Shown here one piece after another: positions 8,649 to 16,591 of a stretch of 64,000 nt of DNA (its first letter is position 1; the number at the start of each line of letters is the position of its first letter). The position numbers were made by a program, and so were the translations under genes. Source of the stretch: Chloroflexota bacterium (lineage in GTDB: Bacteria > Chloroflexota > UBA11872); contig JAJDZD010000065.1 in assembly GCA_022824865.1 (NCBI GenBank), positions 1-64,000 of the forward strand, written 5' to 3'. A model generated the notes under the pieces. That model saw only the letters and a list, made by a program, of their open reading frames with translations. It had not been told where the DNA came from and did no database searches.

Positions 8649-9842
8649 TTGAGCGCGGCCCGGCGCTGGGTGGCCACGGTCGCCGTCGGGCACTTCGCCG
8701 TGGACTTCACGGCGATGCTGCCGACGATGATGTACCCGTTCCTGGCACAGCGGCTGGAGCTGTCGCTGGGAATCGTGGGGGTGGCGTCGGCCGTGTGGGC
8801 CATCACTTCCTCGACATCGCAGCCGCTATTTGGGTATCTGGGCGACCGCTACGGACGGCGCTGGCTGGCCGCTGGAACGGTTGGAACGATGGCAGTGCTG
8901 GTGGCATTTGTGCCGATGGCGCCGTCATACGGCGTGCTGCTGTTGCTGCTGGGCGCCGCCGGCATCGTAGTTGGCGGGTATCACCCGCAGGGCGGCGCGA
9001 TTGCCAACGAGGCGTCGCGCCGACACAAGGGTGCCGGCGTATCGACATTCTTCCTTGGCGGACACCTGGGCTTTACGGTTGCGCCGCTGGCTGCGGGTGC
9101 CGTGTTGGCGGCGAGCGGCCTGGCCTGGATGCCGCTGCTGGCTCTGCCGGCGCTCGTCGTCGCCGTCTTGATTCCGCTGGGGTTGCGCGGGTTCTCCAGC
9201 GTCAGGTCAACGGCGCGGTTCGGCGGGTTCGGCTCGTTGGGCGGCATCGGCCCCGCGCTGACGGCGGTGCTGGTCGTGGCGCTGGTCCGCGGATGGGCCT
9301 ACGCCAGCCTCAATATCTACATTCCGTTTTTTGTGTCTCCTGACCGACCCGATCCGGGCTTCGCAGGATCGATGCTGGCGGTGTACCTGGGCTTCCACGC
9401 CGCCGGGGCGTTCAGCGGCGGCGTATTGGCCGACCGCCTGGGCGTGCGGCGAATGATCGGGTACTCGTCGCTGTTGTTGATCCCAGCCGTAACCGCGTTC
9501 GCATTGCTTCCGGTGGGCGCTTCGTCGTACCTGACAGTCGCCGCTGTGGGCGCATTGATTGGTGCAGGCTTCACGCCGACGGTGCTGCTGATGCAGCGGC
9601 TGGTGCCGGCGCACATGGGCGTGGGAACTGGCGTCATTCTGGGCGTCTCGTTTGGCGCCGCGGCGATCGGGAACCCGGTTACCGGGTTCGTGGGCGACGC
9701 CGCCGGACTCAATGTGGCATTCATGCTGATGGCTGTGGCACAGGTCGCCGTGTTGGTGGCGCTACGCTGGATTCCGGGCAGGACTGGCATCGAACAGGTT
9801 GCGCCGCAACCGGCGGAGAGCGCGGCTGGAGGAGCAAGCTGA
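8649..9842 (+). CDS. MFS transporter, Fsr (fosmidomycin-resistance)-like
   Basis: This 397-residue inner-membrane protein has about 12 hydrophobic segments. It shows the MFS loop 2-3 signature FGYLGDRYGRRW and the early HFAVDF motif characteristic of fosmidomycin-resistance-type exporters. A second half-repeat has GVLADRLGVRRMIG. It starts at a TTG; a more canonical ATG occurs downstream but would remove the first helix. Its stop overlaps the start of the next gene (TGATG), so translation of the two is coupled. The substrate is unknown; drug or small-metabolite efflux is the family expectation. Confidence 0.85.
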   Translation: MSAARRWVATVAVGHFAVDFTAMLPTMMYPFLAQRLELSLGIVGVASAVWAITSSTSQPLFGYLGDRYGRRWLAAGTVGTMAVLVAFVPMAPSYGVLLLLLGAAGIVVGGYHPQGGAIANEASRRHKGAGVSTFFLGGHLGFTVAPLAAGAVLAASGLAWMPLLALPALVVAVLIPLGLRGFSSVRSTARFGGFGSLGGIGPALTAVLVVALVRGWAYASLNIYIPFFVSPDRPDPGFAGSMLAVYLGFHAAGAFSGGVLADRLGVRRMIGYSSLLLIPAVTAFALLPVGASSYLTVAAVGALIGAGFTPTVLLMQRLVPAHMGVGTGVILGVSFGAAAIGNPVTGFVGDAAGLNVAFMLMAVAQVAVLVALRWIPGRTGIEQVAPQPAESAAGGAS

Positions 9843-11221
9843 TGGGAATCCTGGAGCTTCGTGAGCTAGTCGACCGGCAGTTGCAGGAGCAGTTTAGGCG
9901 CCGGCGACCGGACGATCCCGCCGTCAACCTGCGCAAGACGCTGGTGGACGAACTGGTTCAACTGGATGAGGAAGGCTGCGACGTCGAAGACATCACGGCC
10001 GAAGTTCTTGCGTCGGACGTGCTGTCGATGGACGTGGCCACCGTTGAATCCTTGATGGCTCGGCTTGAGAGGCTTCCCATGCGGGAGGACTTCCCGTACG
10101 ACGAACCGAGCGACCTGGCTGGGATTCGAGCCGCGCGGCCCGCTGGCCGAGCCATTCCCGAAGCTGACGACAGCAACTACGAACGGCGCTTGCGCGGGGC
10201 GTGGATAGGTCGTTGCGCAGGTTGCACGTTGGGAAAGCCCGTTGAGGGCTGGTCGCGTGCTGAGATTCGCGAGCTGTTGGACGCGGCCGACATTGGCGAC
10301 CTGCGGTTCTACGTGCCGTACCTAGAGCCCAATCCCACTGGTCGCGCCTGGCACCCGTCGGCGGTGTACTCGGCGCAGGGGCGGATCGATGGAGTGCCGC
10401 GGGACGACGACATCGACTACTGCATCCTGGCGCTGGAGATCCTGGAGACCTATGGGCCGGGCGTGACCACAGCAGACTTCGGGCAGTCGTGGCTGGAGAG
10501 GCTGCCGTACTGGCGGGTGTACACGGCCGAGCGCGCCGCGTATCGGAACCTGGTTCTAGGACTACCAACGAGCCAGGCGGCGACGGTCCAAAACCCGTAC
10601 CGCGAATGGATCGGCGCGCAGATTCGGGCCGACGTGCTGGGCTGGGTGCATCCGGGCCGGCCTGAGGCAGCCGCGGCGCTCGCATACCGAGATGCGGCGC
10701 TATCTCATGTGAAGAACGGGATTTACGGCGAGATGTGGGCGGCGGCCGCCATCGCTACGGCGTTCAGCCTGGACGATCCGTTGGACGCGGTACGCGCCGG
10801 GATGGACCAGATTCCGGCCAACAGCCGGCTGCACGCGGCGCTGACGAACACGCTGGCCTGGAGCGAGGAGTACGCGGACTGGCAGGACGCCTGGGAGCGG
10901 GTGAACGAGGCGTATGGGCACTACAACTTCGTGCACACGATCAACAACGCGTGCTTTGTGGTGCTGGGGCTGGCGTATGGGCGCGGGGACTTTGCGGCGA
11001 CGGTTGGGATTGCGGTGGAGTGTGGGGAGGACACGGACTGCAATGGGGCGACGGCTGGATCGATTTTGGGTGCGACCAAGGGCGTGGAGGTGGTGCCGGC
11101 GGAATGGACCGAGCACTTTCACGACCGGGTTGAGACGATTGTCAGCGGGATCGGGACGCTGCGGTTGAGCGATCTGATCGCGCGGACGGCGGCGCTGGCG
11201 CGGGGGCCGTTCGCCGCCTAG
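9842..11221 (+). CDS. ADP-ribosylglycohydrolase-family protein
   Basis: This 459-residue protein belongs to the DraG/ARH superfamily, which removes ADP-ribose from proteins or small acceptors using two magnesium ions. The family core begins near residue 113 with YERRLRGAWIGRCAGCTLGKP. The metal-binding acidic cluster is VPRDDDIDY (D188-190), and the C-terminal pair is GEDTDCNGATAGSILGA. An N-terminal region of about 110 residues precedes the core, and I do not recognise it. It overlaps the MFS gene by one base. The shared stop CTAG with the ligase gene ends it. The true substrate is unknown. Confidence 0.85.
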   Translation: MGILELRELVDRQLQEQFRRRRPDDPAVNLRKTLVDELVQLDEEGCDVEDITAEVLASDVLSMDVATVESLMARLERLPMREDFPYDEPSDLAGIRAARPAGRAIPEADDSNYERRLRGAWIGRCAGCTLGKPVEGWSRAEIRELLDAADIGDLRFYVPYLEPNPTGRAWHPSAVYSAQGRIDGVPRDDDIDYCILALEILETYGPGVTTADFGQSWLERLPYWRVYTAERAAYRNLVLGLPTSQAATVQNPYREWIGAQIRADVLGWVHPGRPEAAAALAYRDAALSHVKNGIYGEMWAAAAIATAFSLDDPLDAVRAGMDQIPANSRLHAALTNTLAWSEEYADWQDAWERVNEAYGHYNFVHTINNACFVVLGLAYGRGDFAATVGIAVECGEDTDCNGATAGSILGATKGVEVVPAEWTEHFHDRVETIVSGIGTLRLSDLIARTAALARGPFAA

Positions 11222-13113
11222 CTCGAACCGCCCTGGCGGGCGAACAGGTCGCGGACCTCGGCCACGGTGGTGGCGTCGGCGGGCGCCTTGTCCTCGCGAA
11301 CGAAGCCGATGACTCGCGGGAAACGCAGCGCCAGGCCGAGTTCGTCGTCGGTTCGGCCGGCGACGTGCATCGGGCTGCGGGTGAGCTCGTCAGCCAGGAC
11401 TTCGACCACGATTTCGGGGTTCGCCCAGACGTCGGGGACGACGTCGGAGTGGACGTTGGCCGGGCGGTCGGCCACGGCGATCTCATCCAGCTTCTCTCGG
11501 ATGCGGACCCACTCCTCGTCGGAGTAGCCGGTGCCGATGCGGGCGATGGACTTGAAGACCTGCTCGTCGGCGTCCCAGACGGCGCTGAGCAGGGCGCCAA
11601 TACCCCAAGGCGTGCGCTTACCCTGGCCGCGCCAGTAGCCGATCAGCACGCAGTCGAGGGTGTCGGTCAGGGCCGAGGAGTAGCTGGCCTTGTACTTGAT
11701 CCAGTTGAAGTTGCGCTGACCGGCCTGATACACGGAGTCCAGCCGCTTAGCCATCACGCCTTCGAATCCAGCGTGGACCTGCTCGTTGAAAAAGACGTCT
11801 ATAGCTTCGGGATCGTCAGTGACGATGCACTCGGAGACCTGAAGGTCCTCGCCTTCGCTCCCCACGATCTCTTCGAGCCGCCGCCGTCGTTCGGTGAATG
11901 GCAGTTCGATTACGTTGTCGCCGTCGTAGAGCAGGTCGAAGGCGTGGACTTGGAGCGGAATCTCCTTAGCCGCCGCCTCGATGCCGTGGCGGCGGCGGCG
12001 TGAGGTGGTGACCTGGAACGGCAGGAATTCGCCGGTTTCCGGATTCACGCCCATGGCCTCGCCCTCGATGATGACCCGGGGCTTTTTCAGGTGGGCGCGG
12101 GCAGCCTGCGACACGTCAGGAAACATCCGGGACATGTCTTCGAGATTGCGGCTGTAGATGCGGACCCGGTCGCCGTCGCGATGGATCTGGACGCGGAAGC
12201 CATCCAGCTTCGGCTCGACCGCAGCCGAGCCGATCTTGTCCACGATTTCCTGGCCGCTGGACATGCGGGCGGCCTGGGCCATGCGGACGGGATTGCCGAC
12301 GCGGACCCGGGCGCGGGCCATGGCGTCGGCGCCACCCCGTAGGTAGTCGCGGGCGGTCTGACCGAGATCGCAGGTCAGGTTGTAGGCGCGTTCGACGGCC
12401 TTGCGTTCGGACTTGTCGCCGACCCGGGCGAAGGAGAGCGCGTCCATGAACGTGGGGTCGCCGATACCGAGGCGCAGGCGGCCGACGGGTATGCGCGGGA
12501 GATAGCGGTTGGAACGCGGGTCCAGGTCGCGCAAAAGGCCGGCGACGCCGGCGACCTTTCGTTCCTGTGATTCGGTGCCCTCCGCCTCGGCGACCTCGCG
12601 CAGGCGCGCGAAAACGCCGCCAACGGAGACGTTCCTGGTCCAGTCCTGAGCCAGCTCGCGCTGTCGATGTGCCCGCCAGGACGGATTGCCGACGGCGGTG
12701 TGCCAGTAGATTCGGCCCTGGCCGAGTCGCGGTGGTCGACTCGCCCGGCGGGGCCGTCCGGCTGTCGCCGATCCCCAACCCCGCGGAAGCGGCGGTGCGG
12801 CGGTAATTGACTCGGTTGGAGTCAAGGCTTCGGCCGCGAGTCCGAGGTCCCCGGCCTCGCGGTAGACGGCTTGAACCTCGTCCGGCTCGGCCTCGAAAGC
12901 CTGGGCGATCGAGCGCAGGAGCAGGCGGCTGGCCATGCCGAACTCGAGGTCGACGAACTTGGGGACCAGGCGGCCCTGCATCAGGTAGGTGACCTGGGCG
13001 GCTTCCTCCGGGGTGACGCGCTGGTAGAGCTCGGCCAGGATCTCGATCATGGCGTTGCGGCCGGACACGGCGTCGATGCGCTCGAAGACTTCGGCCAGTT
13101 CGCGAAACGTCAT
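11218..13113 (-). CDS. lig: ATP-dependent DNA ligase, archaeal-type
   Basis: This 631-residue ligase seals nicks using ATP. Domains in order are an N-terminal DNA-binding domain, the nucleotidyltransferase with catalytic Lys302 in VEPKLDGFRVQ, further motifs IIIEGEAMGVN and GFEGVMAKRLD, and an OB-fold ending with LALRFPRVIGFVRED. It resembles the large archaeal LigB group rather than bacterial NAD-dependent LigA. A basic Pro/Arg-rich stretch at about 100-135 and an unusual segment RIYWHTAVGNPSW sit inside the DNA-binding domain and make it longer than typical archaeal ligases. Its ATG overlaps the stop of the HAD gene (ATGA), so it is coupled to pcrA-HAD. Confidence 0.9.
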   Translation of the reverse strand: MTFRELAEVFERIDAVSGRNAMIEILAELYQRVTPEEAAQVTYLMQGRLVPKFVDLEFGMASRLLLRSIAQAFEAEPDEVQAVYREAGDLGLAAEALTPTESITAAPPLPRGWGSATAGRPRRASRPPRLGQGRIYWHTAVGNPSWRAHRQRELAQDWTRNVSVGGVFARLREVAEAEGTESQERKVAGVAGLLRDLDPRSNRYLPRIPVGRLRLGIGDPTFMDALSFARVGDKSERKAVERAYNLTCDLGQTARDYLRGGADAMARARVRVGNPVRMAQAARMSSGQEIVDKIGSAAVEPKLDGFRVQIHRDGDRVRIYSRNLEDMSRMFPDVSQAARAHLKKPRVIIEGEAMGVNPETGEFLPFQVTTSRRRRHGIEAAAKEIPLQVHAFDLLYDGDNVIELPFTERRRRLEEIVGSEGEDLQVSECIVTDDPEAIDVFFNEQVHAGFEGVMAKRLDSVYQAGQRNFNWIKYKASYSSALTDTLDCVLIGYWRGQGKRTPWGIGALLSAVWDADEQVFKSIARIGTGYSDEEWVRIREKLDEIAVADRPANVHSDVVPDVWANPEIVVEVLADELTRSPMHVAGRTDDELGLALRFPRVIGFVREDKAPADATTVAEVRDLFARQGGSS

Positions 13114-13784
13114 GTGGACCTACCCACGGGCAGCAGGTTGGCGCGCAGCCAGTCGTGGATGTCGCGCATGTTTTCGAAGGCATGGTAGGGAATCCGTTCG
13201 AGCTTGCAGCGCTCCGCCAGTTGGGATCGGGCAAACAGCAGATCGGCGGCTTGCGCGGCGGCCCAGTCACTCATGCCGTCACCGGCGTAGGCGACGCGCC
13301 AGTCCTGGGCCTGCAGCGCCCGGACCGGTCCGGCTTTCCAGCCGCCACGGGGATCGTGTCCGGGGCGCTCATGCGGGAACTCGAGCCTGATCAAGCCATT
13401 GCGGAAGAAGAGCCGGTTGGATTGAAATTGCAGCTCAGACAGGCCCGCTCGGGTGAGCATTGGCTTGACGTAGGCGTCGAAGCCGTCGCTGACGACCTCA
13501 GCCGGGATGCCGTGCTCCCTGAGATCAGCGACCAGCGGCGCGAATGCTGGGTCTATGGCGTATTGGTCGATGAGCCGTTGAAACTCGTGCTCGCGAGCAT
13601 CCACAAGCGCGAATTGGCGGTGGGCGCGTTCGCTGGTGGGGATTTCGCCGCGGATCCATTCGTCGTCGATGTCGCGCCAGGTTGGGTTTGCGAAGGCGTC
13701 GAAGATGACGTGGCCCATGTCGTTGGGGGAGATGGTGCCGTCAAAGTCGAAGACGAAGGCCCAGCGGGCGGCTGTGTCGGTCAG
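13110..13784 (-). CDS. HAD phosphatase, MtnX/SerB-like (CTG start proposed)
   Basis: The product is a HAD-superfamily phosphatase of about 224 residues. The first ATG (13718) falls after the catalytic motif. The frame upstream of it encodes FVFDFDGTISPND, which contains the nucleophile Asp and the acid/base Asp, so translation must start earlier. No ATG, GTG or TTG occurs there. A CTG at 13784, overlapping the pcrA stop (CTGA) with GAGG seven bases upstream, is the best candidate. Motif II is EVVSDGFD, and motif III/IV is RVAYAGDGMSDWAAAQAADL. Substrate is unknown: the fold suggests small phosphomonoesters, while its place between helicase and ligase genes hints at nucleic-acid ends. Confidence 0.8.
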   Translation of the reverse strand: MTDTAARWAFVFDFDGTISPNDMGHVIFDAFANPTWRDIDDEWIRGEIPTSERAHRQFALVDAREHEFQRLIDQYAIDPAFAPLVADLREHGIPAEVVSDGFDAYVKPMLTRAGLSELQFQSNRLFFRNGLIRLEFPHERPGHDPRGGWKAGPVRALQAQDWRVAYAGDGMSDWAAAQAADLLFARSQLAERCKLERIPYHAFENMRDIHDWLRANLLPVGRST

Positions 13785-16015
13785 ATCACGGCCTCGAGCT
13801 TGGCGTAGCTGACGGCCAGCTTCTTGAGGCCTACCTCGCCCCCGAACATGACGGTGACTTCCTCGTCGAAGTTGGTGATCTGTCCGGCGACGATCAGGCC
13901 TTCGCCGAAGACCGGGTGACGGACGCGCTGGCCGTCGTGATAGGTACGTTCAGTGGGTGGCTGGGGCTGATCGTCGTCATCGTCGACGCCGAAGCCGGAA
14001 GCCAGGACGGTGGGCCGGGCGTCGAGGCGGCGCCGATAGGTGAGCCGCTCCGTCGGAATGTCCTGAAGGAAACGGGACGGGAATCGCACAGGGGCGCCCC
14101 AGCCGGAGCGGTGGCGGGTGTAGGTGAGGAATAAGCGGTCCTTGGCGCGGGTGAGCGCCACGTAGGCCAGGCGGCGCTCCTCGTCCATCTGGGCGGGCTC
14201 GTCGTAACTGCGGGCGTGGGGGAAGAGCTCTTCCTCCAGGCCGACGAGGATCACGACGCCGAATTCGAGACCCTTGGCCGAGTGGGCCGTGAGCAGCGTG
14301 ACCGCGTCGCCGCCGGTTGCCAGGTTGTCGACGTCTGCAACCAGCGCGGCTTCGCTGAGGTAGCGGGACAGGCTTTCGCGCGGGCCGAGGCCGTCGTACT
14401 TGGAGGCGGCGGTCTGAAGCTCGACTACGTTCTCCCAGCGTTCCTCGGGGCTATCGGGGTCGTTGTCGAGGACATCGTCGTAGCCGGATTCGCGGACGAC
14501 GGCGTTGACGAGGCCGCCGACGGGCACCTCGTCGGCCAGGGTGTCCAGGCGGCGCAGGAGACGGCCCAGCTCGATCAGCGCCCGCGTGGCGCGGGTGGGC
14601 AGCGGGTTGTCGAGTGTGTGCTGGACCGGCTGACCCGAGTCGGCGTCGGCGGCCAGCAGGCGCGTGAGCTCGCCCGACGAGCGACTGGTGTTCTCGGCCC
14701 ACTCGCGGAGGACCTGGAGGGTCTTGGCGCCGATGCCGCGGCGCGGGGTGTTGGCAATGCGCTCGAAGCTGACCAGGTCGCGGGGGTTGGCAATGGCCCG
14801 CAGGTAGCCCAGCACGTCGCGCACTTCGCGGCGTCCGTAAAACTCAGTGGCGCCCACCAACTGGTATGGCAGACCCTGGCGGACAAACCACTCCTCGAGC
14901 GGCCGCGACTGGGCGTTGGTGCGGTAGATGATGGCGATGTCGTGGTTCGGGATGTCTTCGCCACGCAGTTCGCGGATGAGGTTGCCGACCTGGCGGGCTT
15001 CGTCGTCTTCGTCGAAGGCTTCGATGATCTCGGGCTGTTGGCCGTCGTCACGCTCGGTCCACAGGGTCTTCTCGGCGCGGTTGGCGACCTTGGAAATGAC
15101 GGCGTTGGCTGAAGCCAGGATGTTGCCCGTGGAGCGGTAGTTGCGTTCGAGGCGGATGACGCGGGCGTCGGCGAACTGGGCTTCGAAGTCGAGGATGTTG
15201 CGGATATCGGCGCCGCGCCAGGTGTAGATGCTCTGATCGTCGTCGCCGACCACGCAGACGTTGCCCCGGTCCGCAGCGAGTTGCCTGACGAACTCGTACT
15301 GAGCGCGGTTGGTGTCCTGATATTCGTCGACCAGGATGAAGCGGTAGCGGTCCTGGTAGAAGGCGCGGAGATCGGGGAACTCGCGGAAGAGGCGGACGCA
15401 GAAGGCGATCATGTCGCCGAAGTCGACGCCGTTGGCGCTGTCCAGCAGCCGCTGGTAGCGGTGGTAGACCTGCGCCACGGCTTCCTCGAAGTAGCCCTCG
15501 GAACGCTCGGCGTAGACGAAGGGATCGGCGAGTTCGTCCTTGGCTCTCGAGATGGCGTTGCGGATGGCGACGGGGCTGATGGTGGTGAGGCCGATGCCGA
15601 CGTCGCCCATGGCCTGCTTGACGAGGCGCAGTTGGTCGTCCGCGTCGTAGATGGTGAATTCGGGCTCGCGTCCCAGGTGGTGGATGTCGCGGCGGAGGAT
15701 GCGGAGGGCCTGGCCGTGGAAGGTGCCGACATGGACGCCGGCCGCCATCCGGCCGACCAGGTCGACGATGCGCTCGCGCATCTCGTTGGCGGCTTTGTTG
15801 GTGAAGGTGACGGCCAGGATGTTCCAGGGGGCGACGCCGGCGGCGATGAGGTTGGCGACGCGGCAGGTGATGACGCGGGTCTTGCCGGAGCCGGCGCCGG
15901 CGAAGACGAGCAGGGGGCCGTGGACGTGGTCGATGGCGGCGCGCTGCTGGTCGTTCAGGCCGCTGAGATCGAGGGGCAGCAGGCCGGCGGCCTGGGGGTG
16001 GTGGGTGGCGCTCAC
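13781..16015 (-). CDS. pcrA: UvrD/PcrA-family DNA helicase
   Basis: This 744-residue superfamily 1A 3'-to-5' helicase acts in repair and in removing protein roadblocks. Motifs seen: LNDQQRAAI (Q motif), FAGAGSGKTR (Walker A), GTFHGQALRILRR (Ia region), LVDEYQDTNRAQ (motif II), VVGDDDQSIYTWRGAD (motif III), LERNYRSTGNIL (motif IV), TAHSAKGLEF (motif V) and YVALTRAKDRL (motif VI). The C-terminus has the PcrA-type Tudor-like end VRHPVFGEGLIVAG. I chose the GTG at 16015; the longer frame upstream runs through a repeat element. It is the first gene of a coupled pcrA-HAD-lig operon. Confidence 0.93.
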   Translation of the reverse strand: MSATHHPQAAGLLPLDLSGLNDQQRAAIDHVHGPLLVFAGAGSGKTRVITCRVANLIAAGVAPWNILAVTFTNKAANEMRERIVDLVGRMAAGVHVGTFHGQALRILRRDIHHLGREPEFTIYDADDQLRLVKQAMGDVGIGLTTISPVAIRNAISRAKDELADPFVYAERSEGYFEEAVAQVYHRYQRLLDSANGVDFGDMIAFCVRLFREFPDLRAFYQDRYRFILVDEYQDTNRAQYEFVRQLAADRGNVCVVGDDDQSIYTWRGADIRNILDFEAQFADARVIRLERNYRSTGNILASANAVISKVANRAEKTLWTERDDGQQPEIIEAFDEDDEARQVGNLIRELRGEDIPNHDIAIIYRTNAQSRPLEEWFVRQGLPYQLVGATEFYGRREVRDVLGYLRAIANPRDLVSFERIANTPRRGIGAKTLQVLREWAENTSRSSGELTRLLAADADSGQPVQHTLDNPLPTRATRALIELGRLLRRLDTLADEVPVGGLVNAVVRESGYDDVLDNDPDSPEERWENVVELQTAASKYDGLGPRESLSRYLSEAALVADVDNLATGGDAVTLLTAHSAKGLEFGVVILVGLEEELFPHARSYDEPAQMDEERRLAYVALTRAKDRLFLTYTRHRSGWGAPVRFPSRFLQDIPTERLTYRRRLDARPTVLASGFGVDDDDDQPQPPTERTYHDGQRVRHPVFGEGLIVAGQITNFDEEVTVMFGGEVGLKKLAVSYAKLEAVI

Positions 16016-16020
16016 GGGCG

Positions 16021-16026
16021 ATTCTA
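16021..16026 (-). promoter_or_regulatory. Candidate -10 element of pcrA, leaderless type
   Basis: On the minus strand TAGAAT ends five bases before the pcrA GTG start. Transcription would begin at or within a base or two of the start codon, giving a leaderless message. No Shine-Dalgarno sequence is visible. No good -35 is obvious. Confidence 0.35.
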
Positions 16027-16081
16027 GGGCACCTGTGGAGAGCGGGTCGTGGGGCGCGAAATGGGGCGGGTTCGCGCACGT

Positions 16082-16105
16082 AAGAGTTTTTTCCAAAAAA
16101 CTCTT
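16082..16105. repeat. Perfect 11-bp inverted repeat with CC spacer
   Basis: Two perfect 11-base arms (AAGAGTTTTTT and its complement) flank a two-base spacer. The element lies about 67 bases upstream of the pcrA start. A 2-nt loop is too tight for an RNA hairpin at its tip, so a DNA operator or cruciform is as likely as a terminator. A related but less perfect element lies at 21548-21572. Confidence 0.6.
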
Positions 16106-16305
16106 GAGGCGCCGCGGGGCCTCTTCGGGCGAGGGAACGAGGAGGGCGAGCGGCGGGCGGCGGAGAGGCATACGAAGTGCGTGTTGCGGAGACATCAGGA
16201 CCAGTGTACACTGTCGGCGCACGGCCAGCAACCACCGTGGCCTGAGGCAACCGGCGAGGGACTGCGATCAGGACACGGAGGCTCGTGGCGTTGTGTTCTG
16301 CGGCG
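16093..16305. repeat. Direct repeat copy A flanking the 16.6-17.9 kb gene
   Basis: About 210 bases resemble 18005-18216 in the same orientation. Shared blocks, in order, are AAAACTCTT, CGGGCGAGGG, GCGGGCGGCGGAG, CAGTGTACACT, CCGGCGAGGG and TTGTGT(T/C)CTGCGGCG. Copies are diverged, with short insertions and deletions between blocks. The palindrome AGTGTACACT lies at 16203-16212. The rest of 16306-16591 shows no gene I can support. Confidence 0.7.
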
Positions 16306-16591
16306 TGTGTCGCTGGGAGGTGCTTGTGCCGATGCAGCGATACACGTGGACGCTTCGAAACCGGCACGTGTAGTCTCGGCGCTGGCGGAGCCGGTGAAAG
16401 CGCGTGGCTCGCTCACAGCGCCGGCAGGTGGACAGCAGTCCGACCCGAAAGTCAACGACCCTATCCAGGCAGGCGGCGCTGTCGGGATAGTCCCAGTGGA
16501 AGTCGAAGATGGGATAGGTGTTGACCATCGCAATGGTTGATCAGGTCCGGTACCCAAACGACGACATGCCTGTGCCAAGGGTAAGACCACG

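Noticed and set aside
12116-13270. A 384-codon frame overlapping lig and the HAD gene in another frame
   Set aside because: Arg/Pro-rich out-of-frame translation of the ligase gene, whose own frame carries all catalytic motifs.
14216-15112. A 298-codon plus-strand frame opposite pcrA
   Set aside because: Antisense shadow with repetitive Val/Gly/Asp composition; pcrA motifs are intact on the other strand.
16268-16528. A minus-strand cysteine-containing 86-codon frame
   Set aside because: It has spaced Cys/His residues but no recognisable family, overlaps repeat copy A and has no clear start signal. Not supported.
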